NCBI GenBank assembly: GCA_002929135.1
Contig: PESC01000012.1
Location: forward strand, 1-64,000
Origin: Methylomonas sp.
Lineage (GTDB): Bacteria > Pseudomonadota > Gammaproteobacteria > Methylococcales > Methylomonadaceae
DNA: 64,000 bases
Direction: 5' to 3'
A program made the translations under genes and the position numbers. Below are positions 37,004-46,755 of this stretch, in pieces (the stretch's first letter is position 1; each line of letters opens with the position of its first letter). The notes under the pieces were generated by a model, which did no database searches, had not been told where the DNA came from, and saw only the letters and a list, made by a program, of their open reading frames with translations.

Positions 37004-37665
37004 AAGCCATGATACTGGCGGCCGGTCGTGGTGAACGCATGCGGCCCTTGACCGACGTCACCCCCAAGCCGTTACTGAAAGTTGGCGGCAAAGCCTTGAT
37101 CGAATACAGCCTAGAGAATCTTGCTGACGCAGGTTTCTGCGATGTGATTGTCAACATTGCCTATCTTGGCTGGCAAATCCGCGAATTCTGTGGGGATGGC
37201 AGTCGATGGGATTTGTCGATCCAATACTCGGACGAAGGCGAATCGGCACTGGAAACCGCCGGCGGCATTGTCAAAGCATTACCCATGCTGAGTGCCCAAG
37301 CCTTTCTCGTCATCAATGCCGATGTGATTTGCGATTATCCGCTGGCGCATTTGCGCAATGTCGAATTCGATCTGGCCCATCTGGTGATGATACATAATCC
37401 GCCCCATCATCCGGCCGGTGATTTCAGTCTGGATACCGACGGGCAGCTTGGCCAAGGCGGCGAGCGATCACTGACATTCAGCGGCATTGGTCTTTATCGT
37501 CCGGCGATGTTCGACGGTATTGCCGTCAAGCCGCTCAAGCTGCGACCGGTTCTCGATCGCGCCATAGCTCAAAAGCGGGTGTCGGGCGAATGTTACGACG
37601 GCGTGTGGCTGGATGTGGGAACGCCGCAGCGCTTGCAGTCGCTGGCAACGGGCATGAAGCTGTGA
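37000..37665 (+). CDS. murU: N-acetylmuramate-1-phosphate uridylyltransferase MurU
   Basis: Nucleotidyltransferase making UDP-MurNAc from MurNAc-1-phosphate, which bypasses de novo synthesis in wall recycling. The start is GTG at 37000, overlapping the amgK stop by 4 bp; 221 residues begin MKAMILAAGRGERMRPLTD. TPKPLLKVGGKALIEYSL and INADVICDYPL (metal site) are conserved. A frame reaching back to 36721 lies inside amgK and is not used. Confidence 0.94.
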   Translation: MKAMILAAGRGERMRPLTDVTPKPLLKVGGKALIEYSLENLADAGFCDVIVNIAYLGWQIREFCGDGSRWDLSIQYSDEGESALETAGGIVKALPMLSAQAFLVINADVICDYPLAHLRNVEFDLAHLVMIHNPPHHPAGDFSLDTDGQLGQGGERSLTFSGIGLYRPAMFDGIAVKPLKLRPVLDRAIAQKRVSGECYDGVWLDVGTPQRLQSLATGMKL

Positions 37666-37756
37666 TGATTGGGCGAGGCACGCAGAGCGTGCTAGGCACT
37701 ACGCATATTGCAGCCTGTTAGAATTGCAATGGTAGAGAAACATCAGGAGAGCAGGA

Positions 37757-37846
37757 ATGACCGATGAAGAACTCAAAACGCTGGTGTTCCCAAATTTACC
37801 GCAACTGCAAACAGTACGGCGCCCTCGCATCCTTCCACATCCATGA
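37757..37846 (+). pseudogene. Possible 5' remnant of a decayed gene
   Basis: An ATG with AGGAG upstream starts a 29-codon frame, MTDEELKTLVFPNLPQLQTV and then TGA. The first ten residues resemble the start of short proteins recalled from many Methylococcales (MTDEELKxLV, DUF3782-like). The rest does not continue in that family, and the 377 bp from murU to sppA hold no other gene. A decayed leftover is the best reading, and it is weak. Confidence 0.3.
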
Positions 37847-38042
37847 CGACGCCAGGGAAGCCACCTTGCTTTCGTACTGCAACGCAGCGGCAACGTGTTA
37901 CACACGCAAAGCGGCGAACACCTGACGGTGCTTTAAAGCATCGGGCCAGCATTAGCCACCATGAAAAACTTGCAACGAATCGGTTTATTTGGATTTTCTG
38001 CCGTTTTCGACGTAATCGCCCCCAAAATTGAAGAGGTATACA

Positions 38043-39020
38043 TTGGACAAGCACGAAGCTGTATCAAAATCAACCGGATACGAAGCCGGTTGGGAAAAGG
38101 ATGTTCTGGAGCGCTTGGCGTTTGCCGCGATCAACGAACAAAAAACCGCGCGGCGCTGGGGCATTTTTTTCAAAATGCTGACATTTGCCTATCTGGCAGT
38201 TATTTTGTGGATCATCGCTTTGCCCACCATCGAGAGCGATATGGTCGCCAACAAACCCCATATTGCCGTCATCGACGTGAAAGGCATGATTGCAGAAGGC
38301 GAATCAGCCAACGCGGAAGTCATGATTCAGGGCTTGCGCAATGCCGTGAAAGATAAAAACACCAAAGGCATCGTTTTGAACATCAATTCGCCGGGCGGAA
38401 GTGCGGTACAAGCGGCCTATGTCTACGACGAAATCCGCAGGCAGAAGCAAAAACGTCCCGATTTACCGATTTACGCCGTGGTTGGCGACATCTGCGCCTC
38501 GGGTGGCTATTACATCGCCGCAGCCAGCGACAAAATTTTCGTCAGTCCCGCCAGCATCATCGGCTCGATCGGCGCCGTGATGAACAGCTTCGGTTTTGCT
38601 CAGGCGCTGGAAAAGCTTGGTGTCGAACGTCGTACGCTGGCCGCCGGTGAACACAAAGCCATGCTCGATCCCTTCGCGCCGCTCAAACCGCAGGAAGCCG
38701 AGCACATGCAGACGATGCTGAACCAGGTTCATCAGCAATTCATCAATGCCGTCAAACAAGGTCGTGGCGACCGCCTGAAGCAATCGCCCGAGCTGTTCTC
38801 TGGCCTGGTCTGGTCGGGCGAAGCCAGTATCGATATGGGATTAGCGGACGGTTTTGGCAGCGTTGATTCGGTGGCTCGTGAAGTAGTCGGTGTTGACGAA
38901 AAAATCAATTTCACCCCGAAAGAGCGATTACTCGACCGTTTAGCAGGGCGCGTTGGTACCGCTTTTGCCGGTGTGCTGGCTATGGTGGCCAAAAATATCA
39001 GTCACGAGCTATCTTTTTGA
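38043..39020 (+). CDS. sppA: Signal peptide peptidase SppA, S49 family (short form)
   Basis: Membrane serine protease that degrades cleaved signal peptides. The start is TTG at 38043 with AAGAGG six bases upstream, giving 325 residues ([20 protein letters not shown]). One membrane helix lies near residues 45-65 ([18 protein letters not shown]). The catalytic serine lies in [15 protein letters not shown] and the lysine in [14 protein letters not shown]. It is about half the length of E. coli SppA, the common single-domain type. Confidence 0.93.
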   Translation: MDKHEAVSKSTGYEAGWEKDVLERLAFAAINEQKTARRWGIFFKMLTFAYLAVILWIIALPTIESDMVANKPHIAVIDVKGMIAEGESANAEVMIQGLRNAVKDKNTKGIVLNINSPGGSAVQAAYVYDEIRRQKQKRPDLPIYAVVGDICASGGYYIAAASDKIFVSPASIIGSIGAVMNSFGFAQALEKLGVERRTLAAGEHKAMLDPFAPLKPQEAEHMQTMLNQVHQQFINAVKQGRGDRLKQSPELFSGLVWSGEASIDMGLADGFGSVDSVAREVVGVDEKINFTPKERLLDRLAGRVGTAFAGVLAMVAKNISHELSF

Positions 39021-39117
39021 CGCTGCAGAGTGCGCTTTGCTAGAATCCGCAGCATTTTGGCGTCTTCGTTCCCTTTCCCGATTTTTTGTTGTTCACTCTC
39101 ACCCTGGAGAAAACCCT

Positions 39118-40131
39118 ATGGCAATTAAAGTTGCAATCAACGGTTATGGTCGTATTGGTCGTAATGTCATGCGCGCCCTGTATGAATCCGGTCGCACTCA
39201 TGAAATTCAAGTCGTTGCCATCAACGACCTGGGTGACTCGAAAACCAATGCCCATCTGACTAAATACGACACCGTCCATGGAAAATTCCCATTCGATGTG
39301 TCGGTAGATGGTGACTACATCATCATCAACGGCGACAAAATACGGGTATTCGCCGAACGCGACCCGGCAAAACTGCCCTGGGCTGAACTGGGCGTCGACG
39401 TGGTGCACGAGTGTACCGGCTTTTTCACCAGCAAAGCCAAAGCCTCTGCCCACATCACGGCAGGTGCGAAAAAAGTCATCATTTCCGCGCCCGGTGGCAA
39501 CGATGTCGACGCTACCATCGTCTACGGTGTCAACCATCACACCCTGAAAGCTTCTGACACGGTCATTTCCAATGCCTCCTGCACCACCAACTGCCTGGCA
39601 CCACTGGTCAAGCCGCTGATGGATACCATCGGTGTCGAACATGGCTTGATGACCACCATCCACGCCTACACCAACGACCAGGTTCTAACCGACGTCTATC
39701 ACAGCGATCTGCGTCGCGCCCGGTCGGCCACCCAGTCGATGATTCCAACCAAGACCGGTGCCGCAGCGGCGGTGGGTCTGGTTTTGCCGGAGATGATGGG
39801 CAAACTGGATGGTTTCGCAATGCGGGTGCCGACCATCAACGTATCTGTGGTCGATCTCTGCTTCCAGGCCTCGCGCAATACCAGCAAGGACGAAATCGAC
39901 AGTATTCTGAAAAGCGCCGCCAACGGTGCGCTGAAAGGCATCCTGGCAGTCAATGACGAACCTTTGGTTTCCATGGACTTCAACCACGATCCGCATTCGT
40001 CGATTTACGAATCGTCGCTGACCAAAGTGACGGCGGGCAATTTCGTCAAGGTGTTGTCCTGGTATGACAACGAGTGGGGCTTTTCCAACCGCATGCTCGA
40101 CACCACCGTTGCTTTATTCAACGCAAACTAA
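39118..40131 (+). CDS. gap: Glyceraldehyde-3-phosphate dehydrogenase, type I
   Basis: Glycolytic enzyme of 337 residues from the ATG at 39118 (GGAGA seven bases upstream). The NAD-binding start is [21 protein letters not shown]. The active-site cysteine lies in [13 protein letters not shown], with TIHAYTNDQ and DLRRARSA next. Erythrose-4-phosphate dehydrogenase (Epd) was considered because of sequence closeness; the CLAPL motif and the neighbouring pyk favour GAPDH. It probably shares a transcript with pyk. Confidence 0.95.
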   Translation: MAIKVAINGYGRIGRNVMRALYESGRTHEIQVVAINDLGDSKTNAHLTKYDTVHGKFPFDVSVDGDYIIINGDKIRVFAERDPAKLPWAELGVDVVHECTGFFTSKAKASAHITAGAKKVIISAPGGNDVDATIVYGVNHHTLKASDTVISNASCTTNCLAPLVKPLMDTIGVEHGLMTTIHAYTNDQVLTDVYHSDLRRARSATQSMIPTKTGAAAAVGLVLPEMMGKLDGFAMRVPTINVSVVDLCFQASRNTSKDEIDSILKSAANGALKGILAVNDEPLVSMDFNHDPHSSIYESSLTKVTAGNFVKVLSWYDNEWGFSNRMLDTTVALFNAN

Positions 40132-40140
40132 AGGAATTTC

Positions 40141-41574
40141 ATGCTGTTACGTAGAACCAAAATCCTGGTGACGCTGGGTCCCTCGACCGACAAACCTGGC
40201 GTACTCGAGGATTTGTTCCGGGCCGGGATCGACGTCGTCCGACTCAATTTCTCGCATGGCTCGGCGCAGGATCATATCGATCGCGCCAACCGTGTGCGTG
40301 CCCTGAGCAAGATAACCGGTCGTCGGGTCGGTATTCTTGCCGACCTGCAAGGGCCTAAAATCCGCATCGAACGCTTCAAGGACAGCAAAGTCTGGCTGGA
40401 GGAAGGCCAGAATTTTTCCCTGGACATCAATCTGGGCAAACATGATGGCGACAACACCCAAGTCGGCATCAGCTACGAACCCCTGGCGCGTGAAGTCAAG
40501 CCGGGTACCCGTTTGCTGCTGGATGACGGTCGTGTGGTGCTTGACGTGGTCAATGTCGAGAATTGCACGCGGATTAATACCAAAGTTGTCGTCGGTGGTG
40601 ATTTGTCCAACAACAAGGGCATCAATCTGCTGGGTGGTGGCTTGTCGGCGGCGGCCCTGACCGAAAAAGACAAGGAAGACATCAAAACCATTGCCCAAAT
40701 CGCTGCCGATTATGTGGCGGTTTCATTCCCGCGTACCGCAGAGGATATGCACGAAGCCCGTCGTTTGCTGAACGAGGCCGGTTCCTGTGCCGGCATTGTC
40801 GCCAAGGTAGAACGGGCAGAGGCCATGGATGTGATCGACGACATCATCCGGGCATCCGATGCCATCATGGTTGCCCGAGGTGATCTGGGTGTGGAAATCG
40901 GCGATGCCAACCTGCCGGCCGCGCAGAAATACCTCATCAAACGTTCGCGCGAACTTAACCGGGCAGTCATCACCGCGACGCAGATGATGGAATCGATGAT
41001 CGAAAACCCGATTCCAACTCGTGCAGAAGTCTTCGATGTTGCCAATGCTATTGTCGATGGTACCGATGCCATCATGCTGTCTGCCGAAACTGCAACCGGC
41101 AAACACCCGATCAAGACGGTGGAAGCCATCGTTCGCATCTGCGTCGAAACCGAGAAGCAACCCAGTGTGACCCATTCGCATCACCGCATGACAGACAGCT
41201 TTTCGGCGATCGATGAAGCCATCGCCATGTCGGCGATGTACTTGGCCAACCACACCAAGATCAGCGGCGTGGCGTCACTGACTGAATCCGGCTCCACACC
41301 GCTGTGGATGTCGAGAATCAATTCCAACATCCCGATCTTTGCATTCAGCAGCCATCATAAAACCCTCGGACGGGTAACACTGTATCGTGGTGTATTCCCG
41401 GTTCCGTTCAGCCGTGAATCCATGGAAAAGGCCGAAGTCAACCAGGCCATCATCGAGAAACTGCGCCGTCGTGGTGTCGTGTTCAAAGGCGACACCTACA
41501 TCATCACTAAAGGTGACGCAACCGGTACGCAAGGCGGCACCAATTCGTTGAAAGTCGTTACTGTCAACGACTGA
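40141..41574 (+). CDS. pyk: Pyruvate kinase
   Basis: Converts phosphoenolpyruvate to pyruvate, 477 residues, 9 bp after gap. The start LLRRTKILVTLGPSTDKPG and the substrate-binding region with LNFSHG are typical. ILADLQGPKIRIERF and MVARGDLGVEIG are intact, as is the signature ITATQMMESMIENPIPTRAE. It resembles the PykA (type II) form. It ends in a strong terminator. Confidence 0.98.
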   Translation: MLLRRTKILVTLGPSTDKPGVLEDLFRAGIDVVRLNFSHGSAQDHIDRANRVRALSKITGRRVGILADLQGPKIRIERFKDSKVWLEEGQNFSLDINLGKHDGDNTQVGISYEPLAREVKPGTRLLLDDGRVVLDVVNVENCTRINTKVVVGGDLSNNKGINLLGGGLSAAALTEKDKEDIKTIAQIAADYVAVSFPRTAEDMHEARRLLNEAGSCAGIVAKVERAEAMDVIDDIIRASDAIMVARGDLGVEIGDANLPAAQKYLIKRSRELNRAVITATQMMESMIENPIPTRAEVFDVANAIVDGTDAIMLSAETATGKHPIKTVEAIVRICVETEKQPSVTHSHHRMTDSFSAIDEAIAMSAMYLANHTKISGVASLTESGSTPLWMSRINSNIPIFAFSSHHKTLGRVTLYRGVFPVPFSRESMEKAEVNQAIIEKLRRRGVVFKGDTYIITKGDATGTQGGTNSLKVVTVND

Positions 41575-41596
41575 CAACCGTTTCGTGTCTTTTCAG

Positions 41597-41635
41597 ACGC
41601 GGCGATCCGGTGTTGCACCGGCGCCGCGTTTTTTG
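41597..41635 (+). terminator. Intrinsic terminator of gap-pyk
   Basis: ACGCGGCG (41597-41604) pairs with CGCCGCGT (41622-41629), and inside it CCGGTG pairs with CACCGG. The T6 run at 41629-41634 follows. It is a textbook rho-independent terminator facing the plus strand. Confidence 0.93.
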
Positions 41636-41683
41636 TTTCAGGGCGCTACGGATGTCTGGGCGAGCTGAATCAGAAACTGTGTT

Positions 41684-42400
41684 TCACGCTGCATCCATTT
41701 TGTAGCCGAAGCCACGGACGGTCTTGATGAGTTTGATCTCATGGTCATCGTCGATCTTGCGGCGTAGCTGGCGAATGTAAACATCGACGACATTGGTCAA
41801 CGGGTCGGCGCTATAGCCCCAAACCTGTTCCAGTATCCGCGTCCGACTCAGTACCCTGCCGGGTGCGCGCATGAAACATTCGAGCAGGGCAAATTCCTTG
41901 GGCGTGAGTTCGATGCTAACCGAGCCGCGGTTTACCTGATGCGTCTCACCGTTCAAGGTCAGATCGGCGATTTTCAATTCCTTGCTGGCGAGATTGCTTT
42001 CCCCTCCGCCGCGCCGACGCATCAAGGCCTCGATCCGGGCCGTTAGCTCCTCGAAGGAAAATGGCTTGGTCATGTAATCGTCAGCCCCGGCGCGCAGACC
42101 GGCGACTTTGTCCAGCACGGCATCCATCGCCGTCAGCATGAGTATCGGGGTATCGACACCGCGCTGGCGCAAGGTTTCGCATACATTGCGGCCATTCATG
42201 TCGGGCAGGCCCAAATCCAGCACGATGACACCGAAGCGATCTTTCTGTGCCAGTGTCAGCGCATCCTGCCCGCAGTTTGCAACCTCGACGTTATAGCCGT
42301 CGGCCTTGAGTCCGCGACGGATGAAATCGACGATGCGGCCATCGTCTTCAACCAGCAAAATTTGCTGGTTGGGCATATCGTTATTCGAATAGTTGCTCAT
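41684..42400 (-). CDS. OmpR/PhoB-family response regulator (orphan)
   Basis: DNA-binding response regulator of 238 residues. The receiver domain (about 12-125) has acidic residues VEDDGRIV, the phosphorylated aspartate in VIVLDLGLPDMNG and the lysine in DDYMTKPFSFEEL. The winged-helix output domain ends TVRGFGYKMDAA. AGGA lies upstream of the ATG; MPNQQILLVEDD at 42376 is an alternative start. No histidine kinase is next to it. It is downstream of the RND genes on the same strand, which suggests but does not prove a regulatory link. Confidence 0.93.
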   Translation of the reverse strand: MSNYSNNDMPNQQILLVEDDGRIVDFIRRGLKADGYNVEVANCGQDALTLAQKDRFGVIVLDLGLPDMNGRNVCETLRQRGVDTPILMLTAMDAVLDKVAGLRAGADDYMTKPFSFEELTARIEALMRRRGGGESNLASKELKIADLTLNGETHQVNRGSVSIELTPKEFALLECFMRAPGRVLSRTRILEQVWGYSADPLTNVVDVYIRQLRRKIDDDHEIKLIKTVRGFGYKMDAA

Positions 42401-42556
42401 TGTCTTGCTTTCCTGGGATGACGCAGTCTGCGGACTGGAACATGAACCAGCGGATGTTGAATCAATTCACCGAAGGCACGACAGCCAACGACATGTCGGT
42501 GAGCCCGGTTCAGTGTAACCTGTTTCAGCATCGTGTTGCCTGATTCGGCCAGTGTT

Positions 42557-45500
42557 CTATCGCCGCCACCAACGCATACCCCACTGCTTGCAGTCGTCCA
42601 GACAGGTGAACGCCACCGGAATCACCAGCAGGCTGAGCAAGGTCGATGTCACCAGGCCGCCAATCACCGCAATCGCCATCGGACTGCGGAACGAGGCATC
42701 GGCATCGCCGGTACCTAGGGCCACCGGTAACATGCCGGCGCCCATGGCGATCGTCGTCATCACGATGGGTCGCGCCCGCTTGTGGCAGGCATCGAGCAAG
42801 GCGTCGATACGGTTCATGCCCTGGTCGCGGCGGGCGACGATGGCGTATTCGACCAGCAGAATCGAGTTCTTGGTCGCAATACCCATCAACATCACCAGAC
42901 CGATCAGCGATGGCATCGAAAACGCCTTGCCGGTCAGCAGCAAGGCAACGAAACCGCCGCCGAACGCCAGCGGCAAGGCCGCCAGAATGGTAATCGGTTG
43001 CAGGAAATCCTTGAACAGCACCACCAGCACGATGAAGATGCACAACACGCCGGTCAGCATCGCCAGGCCGAAGCTGCTGAACAGCTCCTGCATCATTTCG
43101 GCATCGCCGATATTGATTTGCCGCACCCCGGCGGGCAGATGGGCAATGCTGGGCAGTTTTTGCACGGTGGCGGTGACATCACCCAACGGCAGGCTGGCCA
43201 GTTCGATTTCGAAATTGACGTTGCGGGCGCGGTCGTAGCGATCGATCAGCGCCGGGCCGCTGGACAACGACAATTCCGCCACCTGACCCACCCGCACACT
43301 GCCGACGCCAGGCTTTACCGACGGCACCGTCAGGCGCTCCAGCACGGCCAGGTCGCGGCGGCCATCGCTGGCCAGCTTCACCCTTATCGGCACCTGACGC
43401 TGGGTCAGATTCATTTTCGACAGCGACCAGTCGTAATCGCCTATCGTGGCAATGCGCAAGGTTTCGGCCAGGGCTTCGGTGGTTACGCCCAGATCGGCCA
43501 TGCGGGCAAAATCCGGGCGCACGGCAATCTCGGGCCGCACCAGCGCGGCGCTGGAGGCAATCGTGCCCAAACCGGCAATGGTTCGCAGATCGCGCTCCAC
43601 GGCGCGGGCTGCGCTGCTCAGGATTTGCGGGTCATCGCCGCTCAATACCAGCACGTATTTTTCACCGGACGCACCCAAGCCAACCTTGGTGCGTACACCG
43701 GGTAGTTGCTGTAACGCCTCATGAATCTGGCGTTCGATGACCTGCTTGCGCACGGGACGATCACGGCGATTTGCCAAGGTAATGGTCAAAGTTGCCTTGC
43801 GTACTTCGCCGCCAGCCGATACAGGCGCCATTGGATCGTTGCCCGCGCTGCCCGCGCCTATGGTGGTGTAAATGGTTTCGACATGGGGCAAATCGGCGAT
43901 GAGTTGCCGCGCCGTTTCTGCCGTCTGCACGGTCTGGCTCAGCGTCGCACCCGGCGGCAGTTCGACGAAGACCTGGGTTTGCGGATTGTCGTCGGCGGGT
44001 ATGAAGCCTGTTGGCAGCAGCGGAATCAGCAACAGCGAGCCGACGAAAAACACCGCCGCGCCAGCGATGGTGGCCAGGCGATGATGCAGACACCAAGCAG
44101 CTGTCCGCAGATAGTGGCGCATGACCGCGCCATCGTCGGCTGGCGGATGCGGCGACGCCTTCAGCAGATAGGCACACATCATCGGTGTCAGCATCCGCGC
44201 CACCACCAGCGATGCCATCACTGCCAGCGCCGCCGTCCAGCCGAATTGCTTGAAAAACCGCCCGGCGACACCGCTCATGAAGGCGGTCGGCAGAAATACC
44301 GCCACCAAAGACAACGTGGTTGCCACCACCGCCAGGCCGATTTCATCGGCGGCATCCATCGCCGCCCGGTATGCCGATTTACCCATGCCGAGGTGGCGGA
44401 CGATGTTTTCGACCTCGACGATGGCATCGTCGACCAGAATACCGATCACTAGCGACAAGGCCAGCAGGGTGACGACGTTCAACGAGAAGCCGAAATAGTC
44501 CATGCCCCAGAATGCCGGAATCACCGACAACGGCAATGCCACCGCAGAAATGGCCGTGGCGCGCATATCGCGCAGAAACAGCCAGACCACCAGCACGGCC
44601 AGCAAACCACCCTCGTACAGCATGGCCATAGAGCCTTGAAATTCCTCGGCGACCGGGGTGACGAAATCGAAGGCTGCGCTGAATTCGATATCGGGTTGGC
44701 GGGCTTGCAGTTCGGCCAGCGCGGTTCTGACCTCGGCACCCACCGTCACTTCACTGGCGCCACGGCTGCGGGTGACTTCGAAACCCACCACCGGCTGGCC
44801 GTCGAGGAAGGCGGCGGCGCGGGGTTCGGCTACGGTGTCTTCGACCTGGGCCACCTGATCCAGCCGGATACGCCGACCATCGGGCAAACTCAGTTGCAAT
44901 GTGCGCAGCGCATGGGCCGACGCAACGTTGGCCAGTGTGCGCACAGGCTGTTCGCCGCTGCCAATATCCGTTCGGCCCCCGGCGCTCTCGCGCTGTACTG
45001 CCCGCAGTTGCCGGGAAATCTCGGCAGCGGAGGCGCCGAGTGCTTGCAGCTTGACCGGATCGAGCGCGACGCTCACTTCTCGGCTGACACCGCCGACCCG
45101 CGTCACGGCACCGACACCAGCGATTGCCAGCAGGCGTTTGGTGAGCGTGTCGTCGACAAACCACGACAAGGCTTCGTCGTCGCGGCGGGGCGAGCGCACG
45201 GCGAAGGCCAGAATCGGTGAACCGGCCAGGTCGAGCTTGGTGACGGTTGGATCGCGCAGATCACCGGGCAAATCGGCACGTACTCTGGCGACGGCGGAAC
45301 GCACGTCGTCCACAGCTTCCTGCACTGGCTTTTCCAGACGGAACTGCACGGTGAGGCTGACACTGCCGTCCTGTATCTTGGTGAGGATGTGTTTCAAGCC
45401 CTGCAAGGTGGCCAGCGAATTTTCGATTTTGCGCGCCACGTCGGTTTCCAGTTGCGCGGGTGATGCGCCCGGCAGCGAGGCGTTGACGGTAACGGTGGGC

Positions 45501-45640
45501 AGTTCCAGGTCGGGGAAATTCTGGATTTTCATGCTCTTGAAGCTGAGGATGCCGCCAAAACTCAGCAACACGAACAGCATCAGGGCCGGAATGGGATTGC
45601 GTATGCACCAACTGGAAACATTCATGGTGGAAACATTCAT
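42557..45640 (-). CDS. RND efflux pump, inner-membrane HAE1-type transporter
   Basis: Resistance-nodulation-division proton antiporter of 1027 residues: two repeats of six helices, each with a large periplasmic loop. Typical signs are FPDLELPTVTVNASLPGASP at the start, VDDAIVEVENIVRH (helix 4, with the proton-relay Asp) and LMGIATKNSILLVEYA near the C-terminus. It overlaps the adaptor gene by 4 bp. A 15-bp tandem duplication (45613-45627, 45628-45642) repeats the start, giving MNVSTMNVSS. No outer-membrane factor is adjacent. The substrate is unknown. Confidence 0.95.
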   Translation of the reverse strand: MNVSTMNVSSWCIRNPIPALMLFVLLSFGGILSFKSMKIQNFPDLELPTVTVNASLPGASPAQLETDVARKIENSLATLQGLKHILTKIQDGSVSLTVQFRLEKPVQEAVDDVRSAVARVRADLPGDLRDPTVTKLDLAGSPILAFAVRSPRRDDEALSWFVDDTLTKRLLAIAGVGAVTRVGGVSREVSVALDPVKLQALGASAAEISRQLRAVQRESAGGRTDIGSGEQPVRTLANVASAHALRTLQLSLPDGRRIRLDQVAQVEDTVAEPRAAAFLDGQPVVGFEVTRSRGASEVTVGAEVRTALAELQARQPDIEFSAAFDFVTPVAEEFQGSMAMLYEGGLLAVLVVWLFLRDMRATAISAVALPLSVIPAFWGMDYFGFSLNVVTLLALSLVIGILVDDAIVEVENIVRHLGMGKSAYRAAMDAADEIGLAVVATTLSLVAVFLPTAFMSGVAGRFFKQFGWTAALAVMASLVVARMLTPMMCAYLLKASPHPPADDGAVMRHYLRTAAWCLHHRLATIAGAAVFFVGSLLLIPLLPTGFIPADDNPQTQVFVELPPGATLSQTVQTAETARQLIADLPHVETIYTTIGAGSAGNDPMAPVSAGGEVRKATLTITLANRRDRPVRKQVIERQIHEALQQLPGVRTKVGLGASGEKYVLVLSGDDPQILSSAARAVERDLRTIAGLGTIASSAALVRPEIAVRPDFARMADLGVTTEALAETLRIATIGDYDWSLSKMNLTQRQVPIRVKLASDGRRDLAVLERLTVPSVKPGVGSVRVGQVAELSLSSGPALIDRYDRARNVNFEIELASLPLGDVTATVQKLPSIAHLPAGVRQINIGDAEMMQELFSSFGLAMLTGVLCIFIVLVVLFKDFLQPITILAALPLAFGGGFVALLLTGKAFSMPSLIGLVMLMGIATKNSILLVEYAIVARRDQGMNRIDALLDACHKRARPIVMTTIAMGAGMLPVALGTGDADASFRSPMAIAVIGGLVTSTLLSLLVIPVAFTCLDDCKQWGMRWWRR

Positions 45641-46746
45641 GGCGCAACCACCCGGACGTTGTCGCCATCGGTCAGGAACGATGCGCCACTGGCTACCAGC
45701 ACGTCGTCGGCGGTCAGGCCGGACAACACTTCCACGCGGTCACCCGCGTGGCGTCCCAACTGCACCTTGATTTGTTCGACGCTGGCCAGATCGGTCTGCT
45801 GTTGTTTCAGGCGGAAGACATAACTGAAGCCTTCGCGCAGCGTCAGGGCCTCTTGCGGTACGGTCAGGGCCGGGCTGCTGCTCAGGCGAAACTCGCCACG
45901 GGCGAACATGCCCGCGCGAAATCCCTGTTGTGCGGCATTCGGCACATCGACATAAACCACGCCATTACGGCTTTGTGGATCGATCGTGGGCGCCAGCATT
46001 CGCACTCTGCCGCTGATCTGGCCTACATCCGGCACGCTCACCCAAACCTCGATATCCGGTTTTAACCTGGGCATTTCGTCGGCAGTGACATCCGCCCGCC
46101 ATTCCAGACGGTTTTGCCGAATCAGACGAAACAGTTCCTCGCCCTTGTTGGCGACGGCACCCAGCGTGGCGCTGCGCGATGAGATGACACCGTCATCGCT
46201 GGCGATGACATGGGTGTATTTCAGCCGCAGCCGTTGGCCGTCGAGCTGCGCCTTGGCCGATTGCAGCCGGGCTGCGGCGGTTCTGGCTTTGGTCAGGAAT
46301 TGATCCACCTGCTGGGCGCTCAGGGCACCGGCGCCTGAGATCCGCGTGGCGCGATCGGCATCGGTTTGGGCTTCGGCAAGGTTGGCCTCGGCTTCGGCGA
46401 CGATGGCGCGGCTATGGGCGATGTCGGCCTGCACACTTTCATCGTTGAAGGTGGCCAGTACCTGGCCTTGCTTGACACTTTCGCCAACCTGCACGTTGAC
46501 GGCACTCAAGCGCAAGTCGCCGATTTCCGCACCGATCACCGCCTCCTGCCAAGCGGCGATCGAGCCGTTGGCGGCCAGCGTGACCGGCAGGTCGCGGGTG
46601 TCTGGCCGCACCGTTGCCACGCTGAGCGCGGGGTTGATCGTCGTCGTGGTCGCTTCCGATGGGGTTGGCGACTTGACCTGCATCAGGCTAAGCCCGACGA
46701 CGATTATCAGGGCAGTGATGAGGGCGAGGGTTTTGCCTTGAGTCAT
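45637..46746 (-). CDS. RND efflux periplasmic adaptor (membrane fusion protein)
   Basis: HlyD/AcrA-type adaptor of 369 residues that links the RND pump to an outer-membrane channel. It has an N-terminal membrane anchor (residues 7-23, ALITALIIVVGLSLMQV) and a barrel-sandwich domain (NGSIAAWQEAVIGAEIGDLR). A helical hairpin lies around 110-170, then the beta-barrel (GISGRV-like strands) and a C-terminal PQEALTLREGFSYVFRL. It lies 9 bp downstream of the threonine-phosphate decarboxylase gene and overlaps the pump gene. Confidence 0.93.
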   Translation of the reverse strand: MTQGKTLALITALIIVVGLSLMQVKSPTPSEATTTTINPALSVATVRPDTRDLPVTLAANGSIAAWQEAVIGAEIGDLRLSAVNVQVGESVKQGQVLATFNDESVQADIAHSRAIVAEAEANLAEAQTDADRATRISGAGALSAQQVDQFLTKARTAAARLQSAKAQLDGQRLRLKYTHVIASDDGVISSRSATLGAVANKGEELFRLIRQNRLEWRADVTADEMPRLKPDIEVWVSVPDVGQISGRVRMLAPTIDPQSRNGVVYVDVPNAAQQGFRAGMFARGEFRLSSSPALTVPQEALTLREGFSYVFRLKQQQTDLASVEQIKVQLGRHAGDRVEVLSGLTADDVLVASGASFLTDGDNVRVVAP

Positions 46747-46755
46747 GAAGCGTCT

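Noticed and set aside
37760..37930. Small gene reading MKNSKRWCSQIYRNCKQYGA in another frame before sppA
   Set aside because: No ribosome site of its own, no family resemblance and it overlaps the remnant frame with a better start.
39118..40131. Erythrose-4-phosphate dehydrogenase (Epd) instead of GAPDH
   Set aside because: CTTNCLAPL and the [15 protein letters not shown] region match GAPDH, and pyk follows.
42782..43705. Plus-strand frames antisense to the RND transporter
   Set aside because: Low-complexity mirror translation of a conserved membrane protein.
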